NCBI GenBank assembly: GCA_032718475.1
Contig: JAUCBJ010009163.1
Span: 62,001 to 126,000, forward strand
Origin: Nemertoderma westbladi
Lineage: Eukaryota; Xenacoelomorpha; Nemertodermatida; Nemertodermatidae
Direction: 5' to 3'
Length of the DNA: 64,000 bases
Below, one piece after another: positions 52,601-64,000 of this stretch. Below the pieces are notes generated by a model. The model made no database searches, had not been told where the DNA came from, and was given only the letters and a program-made list of their open reading frames with translations. How positions within the stretch are numbered: the stretch's first letter is position 1; every line of letters starts with the position of its first letter. The translations under genes and the position numbers were made by a program.

Positions 52601-55600
52601 ACAGGTAACACTTACATTTATAGAAGTAATCAGCTGTTATTTGCTACGTCTTTCCGCTGGAGATGGATGAATTTTGATTGCGTTGGAACACCCCCTATCT
52701 GTGGCTTTCTGAGTGGAGAGGTAAGTATCCTATTTCCCTATTAATATTGTTGTGTTCTAGAATATTTTTTATAGTTTCATCGTATTGCCAAAGTGACTAG
52801 AGCTGAAGTTAGCCCATAATACAATAATTCACCTCAAATATCTCAGCTATTTCATGAACATAATGAAGTATTAAAGCCATGTCAAAATCATTGGTGTTTT
52901 TCTGCAATAATTTATCAAAATATCCTCTGATTTTTTTCAAAAACCACATAGATTTTATTATTTATAACTTCTATCCCACTCCACGAGATAGAGAATCTTA
53001 AATGAACGTCAAAAGAACAGGTAACACTTACATTTATAGCAGTAATCAGCTGTTATTTGCTACGTCTTTCCGCTGGAGATGGATGAATTTTGATTGCGTT
53101 GGAACACCCCCTAACTGTGGCTGTCTGAGTGGAGAGATAAGTAGCCTATCTCCCTGTTAATATTGTTGTGTTCTAGAATATTTATAATAGTTTCATCGTA
53201 TTGCCAAAGTGACTAGAGCTGAAGTTGACTCATAATACAATAATTCACCTCAAATATCTCAGCTATTTCATGAACATAATGAAGTATTAAATCCATGTCA
53301 AATTCCTTGGTATTTTTCTGCAATAATTTATCAAAATATCCTCTGATTTTTTTCAAAAACCATATCAATTTTCATATTTATAACTTCTATCCCACTCCAC
53401 GAGATAGAGAATCTTAAATGAACGTCAAAAGAACAGGTAACACTTACATTTATAGCAGTAATCAGCTGTTATTTGCTACGTCTTTCCGCTGGAGATGGAT
53501 GAATTTTGATTGCGTTGGAACACCCCCTATATGTAGCTGTCTGAGTGGAGAGATAAGTAGCCTATCTCCCTGTTAATATTGTTGTGTTCTAGAATATTTA
53601 TTATAGTTTCATCGTATTGCCAAAGTGACTAGAGCTGAAGTTGACTCATAATACAATAATTCACCTCAAATATCTCAGCTATTTCATGAACATAATGAAG
53701 TATTAAATCCATGTCAAAATCCTTGGTATTTTTCTGCAATAATTTATCAAAATATCCTCTGATTTTTTTCAAAAACCATATCAATTTTCATATTTATAAC
53801 TTCTATCCCACTCCACGAGATAGAGAATCTTAAATGAACGTCAAAAGAACAGGTAACACTTACATTTATAGAAGTAATCAGCTGTTATTTGCTACGTCTT
53901 TCCGCTGGAGATGGATGAATTTTGATTGCGTTGGAACACCCCCTATCTGTGGCTTTCTGAGTGGAGAGATAAGTATCCTATCTCCCTATTAATATTGTTG
54001 TGTTCTAGAATATTTTTTATAGTTTCATCGTATTGCCAAAGTGACTAGAGCTGAAGTTAGCCCATAATACAATAATTCACCTCAAATATCTCAGCTATTT
54101 CATGAACATAATGAAGTATTAAAGCCATGTCAAAATCATTGGTGTTTTTCTGCAATAATTTATCAAAATATCCTCTGATTTTTTTCAAAAACCACATCGA
54201 TTTTTTTATTTATAACTTCTATCCCACTCCACGAGATAGAGAATCTTAAATGAACGTCAAAAGAACAGGTAACACTTACATTTATAGCAGTAATCAGCTG
54301 TTATTTGCTACGTCTTTCCGCTGGAGATGGATGAATTTTGATTGCGTTGGAACACCCCCTAACTGTGGCTGTCTGAGTGGAGAGATAAGTAGCCTATCTC
54401 CCTGTTAATATTGTTGTGTTCTAGAATATTTATAATAGTTTCATCGTATTGCCAAAGTGACTAGAGCTGAAGTTGACTCATAATACAATAATTCACCTCA
54501 AATATCTCAGCTATTTCATGAACATAATGAAGTATTAAATCCATGTCAAATTCCTTGGTATTTTTCTGCAATAATTTATCAAAATATCCTCTGATTTTTT
54601 TCAAAAACCATATCAATTTTCATATTTATAACTTCTATCCCACTCCACGAGATAGATAATCTTAAATGAACGTCAAAAGAACAGGTAACACTTACATTTA
54701 TAGCAGTAATCAGCTGTTATTTGCTACGTCTTTCCGCTGGAGATGGATGAATTTTGATTGCGTTGGAACACCCCCTATATGTAGCTGTCTGAGTGGAGAG
54801 ATAAGTAGCCTATCTCCCTGTTAATATTGTTGTGTTCTAGAATATTTATTATAGTTTCATCGTATTGCCAAAGTGACTAGAGCTGAAGTTGACTCATAAT
54901 ACAATAATTCACCTCAAATATCTCAGCTATTTCATGAACATAATGAAGTATTAAATCCATGTCAAAATCCTTGGTATTTTTCTGCAATAATTTATCAAAA
55001 TATCCTCTGATTTTTTTCAAAAACCACATCGATTTTCTTATTTATAACTTCTATCCCACTCCACGAGATAGAGAATCTTAAATGAACGTCAAAAGAACAG
55101 GTAACACTTACATTTATAGAAGTAATCAGCTGTTATTTGCTACGTCTTTCTGCTGGAGATAGATGAATTTTGATTGCGTTGGAACACCCCCTATCTGTGG
55201 CTTTCTGAGTGGAGAGATAAGTATCCTATCTCCCTATTAATATTGTTGTGTTCTAGAATATTTTTTATAGTTTCATCGTATTGCCAAAGTGACTAGAGCT
55301 GAAGTTAACTCATAATACAATAATTCACCTCAAATATCTCAGCTATTTCATGAACATAATGAAGTATTAAAGCCATGTCAAAATCCTTGGTGTTTTTCTG
55401 CAATAATTTATCAAAATATCCTCTGATTTTTTTCAAAAACCACATCGATTTTCTTATTTATAACTTCTATCCCACTCCACGAGATAGAGAATCTTAAATG
55501 AACGTCAAAAGAACAGGTAACACTTACATTTATAGAAGTAATCAGCTGTTATTTGCTACGTCTTTCCGCTGGAGATGGATGAATTTTGATTGCGTTGGAA

Positions 55601-58600
55601 CACCCCCTATCTGTGGCTTTCTGAGTGGAGAGATAAGTATCCTATCTCCCTGTTAATATTGTTGTGTTCTAGAATATTTATTATAGTTTTATCGTATTGC
55701 CAAAGTGACTAGAGCTGAAGTTGACTCATAATACAATAATTCACCTCAAATATCTCAGCTATTTCATGAACATAATGAAGTATTAAATCCATGTCAAATT
55801 CCTTGGTATTTTTCTGCAATAATTTATCAAAATATCCTCTGATTTTTTTCAAAAACCATATCAATTTTCATATTTATAACTTCTATCCCACTCCACGAGA
55901 TAGAGAATCTTAAATGAACGTCAAAAGAACAGGTAACACTTACATTTATAGCAGTAATCAGCTGTTATTTGCTACGTCTTTCCGCTGGAGATGGATGAAT
56001 TTTGATTGCGTTGGAACACCCCCTATATGTAGCTGTCTGAGTGGAGAGATAAGTAGCCTATCTCCCTGTTAATATTGTTGTGTTCTAGAATATTTATTAT
56101 AGTTTCATCGTATTGCCAAAGTGACTAGAGCTGAAGTTGACTCATAATACAATAATTCACCTCAAATATCTCAGCTATTTCATGAACATAATGAAGTATT
56201 AAATCCATGTCAAAATCCTTGGTATTTTTCTGCAATAATTTATCAAAATATCCTCTGATTTTTTTCAAAAACCATATCAATTTTCATATTTATAACTTCT
56301 ATCCCACTCAACGAGATAAAGTATCTTAAATGAAAGTCAAAAGAACAGGTAACACTTACATTTATAGAAGTAATCAGCTGTTATTTGCTACGTCTTTCCG
56401 CTGGAGATGGATGAATTTTGATTGCGTTGGAACACCCCCTATCTGTGGCTTTCTTAGTGGAGAGATAAGTATCCTATCTCCCTATTAATATTGTTGTGTT
56501 CTAGAATATTTTTTATAGTTTCATCGTATTGCCAAAGTGACTAGAGCTGAAGTTGTCTCATAATACAATAATTCACCTCAAATATCTCAGCTATTTCATG
56601 AACATATTGAAGTATTAAATCCATGTCAAAATCCTTGGTATTTTTCTGCAATAATTTATCAAAATATCCTCTGATTTTTTTCAAAAACCATATCAATTTT
56701 CATATTTATAACTTCTATCCCACTCCACGAGATAGAGAATCTTAAATGAACGTCAAAAGAACAGGTAACACTTACATTTATAGAAGTAATCAGCTGTTAT
56801 TTGCTACGTCTTTCCGCTGGAGATGGATGAATTTTGATTGCGTTGGAACACCCCCTATCTGTGGCTTTCTGAGTGGAGAGATAAGTATCCTATCTCCCTA
56901 TTAATATTGTTGTGTTCTAGAATATTTTTTATAGTTTCATCGTATTGCCAAAGTGACTAGAGCTGAAGTTAGCCCATAATACAATAATTCACCTCAAATA
57001 TCTCAGCTATTTCATGAACATAATGAAGTATTAAAGCCATGTCAAAATCATTGGTGTTTTTCTGCAATAATTTATCAAAATATCCTCTGATTTTTTTCAA
57101 AAACCACATCGATTTTTTTATTTATAACTTCTATCCCACTCCACGAGATAGAGAATCTTAAATGAACGTCAAAAGAACAGGTAACACTTACATTTATAGC
57201 AGTAATCAGCTGTTATTTGCTACGTCTTTCCGCTGGAGATGGATGAATTTTGATTGCGTTGGAACACCCCCTATATGTAGCTGTCTGAGTGGAGAGATAA
57301 GTAGCCTATCTCCCTGTTAATATTGTTGTGTTCTAGAATATTTATTATAGTTTCATCGTATTGCCAAAGTGACTAGAGCTGAAGTTGACTCATAATACAA
57401 TAATTCACCTCAAATATCTCAGCTATTTCATGAACATAATGAAGTATTAAATCCATGTCAAAATCCTTGGTATTTTTCTGCAATAATTTATCAAAATATC
57501 CTCTGATTTTTTTCAAAAACCATATCAATTTTCATATTTATAACTTCTATCCCACTCCACGAGATAGAGAATCTTAAATGAACGTCAAAAGAACAGGTAA
57601 CACTTACATTTATAGAAGTAATCAGCTGTTATTTGCTACGTCTTTCTGCTGGAGATGGATGAATTTTGATTGCGTTGGAACACCCCCTATCTGTGGCTTT
57701 CTGAGTGGAGAGATAAGTATCCTATCTCCCTATTAATATTGTTGTGTTCTAGAATATTTTTTATAGTTTCATCGTATTGCCAAAGTGACTAGAGCTGAAG
57801 TTAACTCATAATACAATAATTCACCTCAAATATCTCAGCTATTTCATGAACATAATGAAGTATTAAAGCCATGTCAAAATCATTGGTGTTTTTCTGCAAT
57901 AATTTATCAAAATATCCTCTGATTTTTTTCAAAAACCACATCGATTTTCTTATTTATAACTTCTATCCCACTCCACGAGATAGAGAATCTTAAATGAACG
58001 TCAAAAGAACAGGTAACACTTACATTTATAGCAGTAATCAGCTGTTATTTGCTACGTCTTTCCGCTGGAGATGGATGAATTTTGATTGCGTTGGAACACC
58101 CCCTATCTGTAGCTGTCTGAGTGGAGAGATAAGTAGCCTATCTCCCTGTTAATATTGTTGTGTTCTAGAATATTTATTATAGTTTTATCGTATTGCCAAA
58201 GTGACTAGAGCTGAAGTTGACTCATAATACAATAATTCACCTCAAATATCTCAGCTATTTCATGAACATAATGAAGTATTAAATCCATGTCAAATTCCTT
58301 GTTATTTTTCTGCAATAATTTATCAAAATATCCTTTGATTTTTTCAAAAACCACATCGATTTTCTTATTTATAACTTCTATCCCACTCCACGTGATAGAG
58401 AATCTTAAATGAACGTCAAAAGAACAGGTAACACTTACATTTATAGAAGTAATCAGCTGTTATTTGCTACGTCTTTCCGCTGGAGATGGATGAATTTTGA
58501 TTGCGTTGGAACACCCCCTATCTGTGGCTTTCTGAGTGGAGAGATAAGTATCCTATCTCCCTATTAATATTGTTGTGTTCTAGAATATTTTTTATAGTTT

Positions 58601-61600
58601 CATCGTATTGCCAAAGTGACTAGAGCTGAAGTTAGCCCATAATACAATAATTCACCTCAAATATCTCAGCTATTTCATGAACATAATGAAGTATTAAAGC
58701 CATGTCAAAATCATTGGTGTTTTTCTGCAATAATTTATCAAAATATCCTCTGATTTTTTTCAAAAACCATATCGATTTTCATATTTATATCTTCTATCCC
58801 ACTCCACGAGATAGAGAATCTTAAATGAACGTCAAAAGAACAGGTAACACTTACATTTATAGAAGTAATCAGCTGTTATTTGCTACGTCTTTCCGCTGGA
58901 GATGGATGAATTTTGATTGTGTCAGAACACCCCCTATCTGTGGTTGTATGAGTGGAAAGATAAGTAGCCTATCTCCCTATTAATATTGTTGTGTTCTAGA
59001 ATATTTATAATAGTTTCATCGTATTGCCAAAGTGACTAGAGCTGAAGTTGACTCATAATACAATAATTCACCTCAAATATCTCAGCTATTTCATGAACAT
59101 ATTGAAGTATTAAATCCATGTCAAATTCCTTGGTATTTTTCTGCAATAATTTATCAAAATATCCTCTGATTTTTTTCAAAAACCATATCAATTTTCATAT
59201 TTATAACTTCTATCCCACTCCACGAGATAGAGAATCTTAAATGAACGTCAAAAGAACAGGTAACACTTACATTTATAGCAGTAATCAGCTGTTATTTGCT
59301 ACGTCTTTCCGCTGGAGATGGATGAATTTTGATTGCGTTGGAACACCCCCTATATGTAGCTGTCTGAGTGGAGAGATAAGTAGCCTATCTCCCTGTTAAT
59401 ATTGTTGTGTTCTAGAATATTTATTATAGTTTCATCGTATTGCCAAAGTGACTAGAGCTGAAGTTGACTCATAATACAATAATTCACCTCAAATATCTCA
59501 GCTATTTCATGAACATAATGAAGTATTAAATCCATGTCAAAATCCTTGGTATTTTTCTGCAATAATTTATCAAAATATCCTCTGATTTTTTTCAAAAACC
59601 ATATCAATTTTCATATTTATAACTTCTATCCCACTCCACGAGATAGAGAATCTTAAATGAACGTCAAAAGAACAGGTAACACTTACATTTATAGAAGTAA
59701 TCAGCTGTTATTTGCTACGTCTTTCTGCTGGAGATAGATGAATTTTGATTGCGTTGGAACACCCCCTATCTGTGGCTTTCTGAGTGGAGAGATAAGTATC
59801 CTATCTCCCTATTAATATTGTTGTGTTCTAGAATATTTTTTATAGTTTCATCGTATTGCCAAAGTGACTAGAGCTGAAGTTAACTCATAATACAATAATT
59901 CACCTCAAATATCTCAGCTATTTCATGAACATAATGAAGTATTAAAGCCATGTCAAAATCATTGGTGTTTTTCTGCAATAATTTATCAAAATATCCTCTG
60001 ATTTTTTTCAAAAACCACATCGATTTTCTTATTTATAACTTCTATCCCACTCCACGAGATAGAGAATCTTAAATGAACCTCAAAAGAACAGGTAACACTT
60101 ACATTTATAGCAGTAATCAGCTGTTATTTGCTACGTCTTTCCGCTGGAGATGGATGAATTTTGATTGCGTTGGAACACCCCCTATCTGTAGCTGTCTGAG
60201 TGGAGAGATAAGTAGCCTATCTCCCTGTTAATATTGTTGTGTTCTAGAATATTTATTATAGTTTTATCGTATTGCCAAAGTGACTAGAGCTGAAGTTGAC
60301 TCATAATACAATAATTCACCTCAAATATCTCAGCTATTTCATGAACATAATGAAGTATTAAATCCATGTCAAATTCCTTGTTATTTTTCTGCAATAATTT
60401 ATCAAAATATCCTCTGATTTTTTCAAAAACCATATCAATTTTCATATTTATAACTTCTATCCCACTCCACGAGATAGAGAATCTTAAATGAACGTCAAAA
60501 GAACAGGTAACACTTACATTTATAGCAGTAATCAGCTGTTATTTGCTACGTCTTTCCGCTGGAGATGGATGAATTTTGATTGCGTTGGAACACCCCCTAT
60601 ATGTAGCTGTCTGAGTGGAGAGATAAGTAGCCTATCTCCCTGTTAATATTGTTGTGTTCTAGAATATTTATTATAGTTTCATCGTATTGCCAAAGTGACT
60701 AGAGCTGAAGTTGACTCATAATACAATAATTCACCTCAAATATCTCAGCTATTTCATGAACATAATGAAGTATTAAATCCATGTCAAAATCCTTGGTATT
60801 TTTCTGCAATAATTTATCAAAATATCCTCTGATTTTTTTCAAAAACCATATCAATTTTCATATTTATAACTTCTATCCCACTCCACGAGATAGAGAATCT
60901 TAAATGAACGTCAAAAGAACAGGTAACACTTACATTTATAGAAGTAATCAGCTGTTATTTGCTACGTCTTTCTGCTGGAGATAGATGAATTTTGATTGCG
61001 TTGGAACACCCCCTATCTGTGGCTTTCTGAGTGGAGAGATAAGTATCCTATCTCCCTATTAATATTGTTGTGTTCTAGAATATTTTTTATAGTTTCATCG
61101 TATTGCCAAAGTGACTAGAGCTGAAGTTAACTCATAATACAATAATTCACCTCAAATATCTCAGCTATTTCATGAACATAATGAAGTATTAAAGCCATGT
61201 CAAAATCATTGGTGTTTTTCTGCAATAATTTATCAAAATATCCTCTAATTTTTTTCAAAAACCACATCGATTTTCTTATTTATAACTTCTATCCCACTCC
61301 ACGAGATAGAGAATCTTAAATGAACGTCAAAAGAACAGGTAACACTTACATTTATAGCAGTAATCAGCTGTTATTTGCTACGTCTTTCCGCTGAAGATGG
61401 ATGAATTTTGATTGCGTTGGAACACCCCCTATCTGTAGCTGTCTGAGTGGAGAGATAAGTAGCCTATCTCCCTGTTAATATTGTTGTCTTCTAGAATATT
61501 TATTATAGTTTTATCGTATTGCCAAAGTGACTAGAGCTGAAGTTGACTCATAATACAATAATTCACCTCAAATATCTCAGCTATTTCATGAACATAATGA

Positions 61601-64000
61601 AGTATTAAATCCATGTCAAATTCCTTGTTATTTTTCTGCAATAATTTATCAAAATATCCTCTGATTTTTTTCAAAAACCATATCAATTTTCATATTTATA
61701 ACTTCTATCCCACTCCACGAGATAGAGAATCTTAAATGAACGTCAAAAGAACAGGTAACACTTACATTTATAGCAGTAATCAGCTGTTATTTGCTACGTC
61801 TTTCCGCTGGAGATGGATGAATTTTGATTGCGTTGGAACACCCCCTATCTGTAGCTGTCTGAGTGGAGAGATAAGTAGCCTATCTCCCTGTTAATATTGT
61901 TGTGTTCTAGAATATTTATTATAGTTTCATCGTATTGCCAAAGTGACTAGAGCTGAAGTTGACTCATAATACAATAATTCACCTCAAATATCTCAGCTAT
62001 TTCATGAACATAATGAAGTATTAAATCCATGTCAAAATCCTTGGTATTTTTCTGCAATAATTTATCAAAATATCCTCTGATTTTTTTCAAAAACCATATC
62101 AATTTTCATATTTATAACTTCTATCCCACTCCACGAGATAGAGAATCTTAAATGAACGTCAAAAGAACAGGTAACACTTACATTTATAGAAGTAATCAGC
62201 TGTTATTTGCTACGTCTTTCCGCTGGAGATAGATGAATTTTGATTGCGTTGGAACACCCCCTATCTGTGGCTTTCTGAGTGGAGAGATAAGTATCATATC
62301 TCCCTATTAATATTGTTGTGTTCTAGAATATTTATTATAGTTTTATCGTATTGCCAAAGTGACTAGAGCTGAAGTTGACTCATAATACAATAATTCACCT
62401 CAAATATCTCAGCTATTTCATGAACATAATGAAGTATTAAATCAATGTCAAATTCCTTGGTATTTTTCTGCAATAATTTATCAAAATATCCTCTGATTTT
62501 TTTCAAAAACCATATCAATTTTCATATTTATAACTTCTATCCCACTCCACGAGATAGAGAATCTTAAATGAACGTCAAAAGAACAGGTAACACTTACATT
62601 TATAGCAGTAATCAGCTGTTATTTGCTGCGTCTTTCCGCTGGAGATGGATGAATTTTGATTGCGTTGGAACACCCCCTATATGTAGCTGTCTGAGTGGAG
62701 AGATAAGTAGCCTATCTCCCTGTTAATATTGTTGTGTTCTAGAATATTTATTATAGTTTCATCGTATTGCCAAAGTGACTAGAGCTGAAGTTGACTCATA
62801 ATACAATAATTCACCTCAAATATCTCATCTATTTCATGAACATAATGAAGTATTAAATCCATGTCAAAATCCTTGGTATTTTTCTGCAATAATTTATCAA
62901 AATATCCTCTGATTTTTTTCAAAAACCATATCAATTTTCATATTTATAACTTCTATCCCACTCCACGAGATAGAGAATCTTAAATGAACGTCAAAAGAAC
63001 AGGTAACACTTACATTTATAGAAGTAATCAGCTGTTATTTGCTACGTCTTTCTGCTGGAGATAGATGAATTTTGATTGCGTTGGAACACCCCCTATCTGT
63101 GGCTTTCTGAGTGGAGAGATAAGTATCCTATCTCCCTATTAATATTGTTGTGTTCTAGAATATTTTTTATAGTTTCATCGTATTGCCAAAGTGACTAGAG
63201 CTGAAGTTAACTCATAATACAATAATTCACCTCAAATATCTCAGCTATTTCATGAACATAATGAAGTATTAAAGCCATGTCAAAATCATTGGTGTTTTTC
63301 TGCAATAATTTATCAAAATATCCTCTGATTTTTTTCAAAAACCACATCGATTTTCTTATTTATAACTTCTATCCCACTCCACGAGATAGAGAATCTTAAA
63401 TGAACGTCAAAAGAACAGGTAACACTTACATTTATAGCAGTAATCAGCTGTTATTTGCTACGTCTTTCCGCTGGAGATGGATGAATTTTGATTGCGTTGG
63501 AACACCCCCTATCTGTGGCTGTCTGAGTGGAGAGATAAGTAGCCTATCTCCCTATTAATATTGTTGTGTTCTAGAATATTTATTATAGTTTCATCGTATT
63601 GCTAAAGTGGCTGGAGCTAAAGTTATTATGTAATGCAATAATTCACCTCAAATATCACAGCTATTTCATGAACATAATGAAGTATTAAAGCCATATCAAA
63701 ATACTTGGTGTTTTTCTGCAATAATTTATCAAAATATCCTCTGTTTTTTTACAAAAAGCATATCGATTTTCATATTTATAACTTCTAACCCACTCCAAGA
63801 GATGGAGAATCTTAAATGAAAGTCACAAGAACAGGTAACACTTAGATTTATAGCAGTAATAAGCTGTTATATGCTACGTCTTTCCGCTGGAGATGGATGA
63901 ATTTTGATTGTGTCAGAACACCGCCTATCTGTGGCTGTCTAAGTGGAGAGATAAGTATCCTATTTCCGTGTTAATATTGTTGTGTTCTAGAATATTTATT

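Larger units (their letters stand above)
26187..64000. repeat. Satellite DNA array, 415-417 bp monomer, about 90 copies
   Basis: Head-to-tail copies run to the window end and past it. Landmarks in each monomer are GTTGGAACACCCCCTATCTG, GAGATAAGTAxCCTATCTC (6-bp hairpin GAGATA/TATCTC), TGTTCTAGAATATTT, CAGCTATTTCATGAACATA and CTACGTCTTTCCGCTGGAGA. Repeated spacings of the TTGGAACACC landmark (28271, 28687, 29103, 29936) give 416-417 bp. Internal copies differ at few positions; edge copies are more diverged. Several two-state sites (GGCTGTC/GGCTTTC, CATATCAATTTTCA/CACATCGATTTTCT, GTTGACTC/GTTAACTC/GTTAGCCC) define subtypes. It is strongly AT-rich and without sustained coding. This is typical of centromeric or pericentromeric satellite, but location is not shown by sequence. 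Confidence 0.97.

Overview
This window is eukaryotic, and most likely from an invertebrate animal. It holds BEL/Pao-type LTR retroelements (DUF1759-like Gag, CCHC zinc knuckle, YVDD reverse transcriptase, D,D,E integrase, DUF5641-like tail) and a large AT-rich satellite array. There is no bacterial gene organisation, no rRNA and no CRISPR array. I see no ordinary intron-bearing host gene. The species cannot be named from the sequence alone.

Layout. (1) About 413-8750, + strand: a decayed BEL/Pao element (element 1). It starts with a tRNA-like module, three CCAAT boxes and a TATA box, followed by a long leader. Its gag-pol is broken by frameshifts and one in-frame stop, and has lost the protease active-site region and about 40 residues of the integrase core. 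(2) 8701-9640: a nested hairpin with AATAAA signals, a tandem array of GGTACGTAGTACC palindromes, and a TATA/AATAAA pair resembling an LTR promoter. (3) 9671-11804, + strand: an ORF whose N-terminal half reads as a DEDD-type 3'-5' exonuclease-like domain and which carries three CCHC zinc knuckles. This is the most unusual gene here. (4) 11805-14036: non-coding DNA with a cluster of perfect hairpins. (5) 14037 to about 26100, - strand: a second BEL/Pao element (element 2), about 2950 codons of gag-pol from 22905 down to 14037, with three in-frame stops and two frameshifts but all catalytic motifs still recognisable. (6) 26187-64000: about 90 tandem copies of a 415-417 bp satellite with local higher-order repeats, interrupted by a 100-N gap at 49518-49617.

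The two elements converge tail to tail. Their proteins are clearly diverged, yet their 5' regions share collinear blocks: tRNA-like module, CCAAT/TATA promoter, a post-LTR block, a leader segment, and a three-part cassette with identities of 25, 19 and 16 nt. I found no matching 3' LTR for either. Element 2 also carries seven copies of a 20-nt near-palindrome, GGTAGGCTCGCAAGCCTTCC. Six lie inside gag-pol and occupy all three codon phases of one reading frame. This resembles the behaviour of bacterial in-gene palindromic elements and is the second main discovery candidate.

The window looks like heterochromatic, pericentromere-like or other satellite-rich DNA in which retroelements have decayed next to a satellite array. 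Only the exonuclease/zinc-knuckle ORF stays open over most of its length, and even it has an N-terminal frameshift and an apparently frame-slipped middle.
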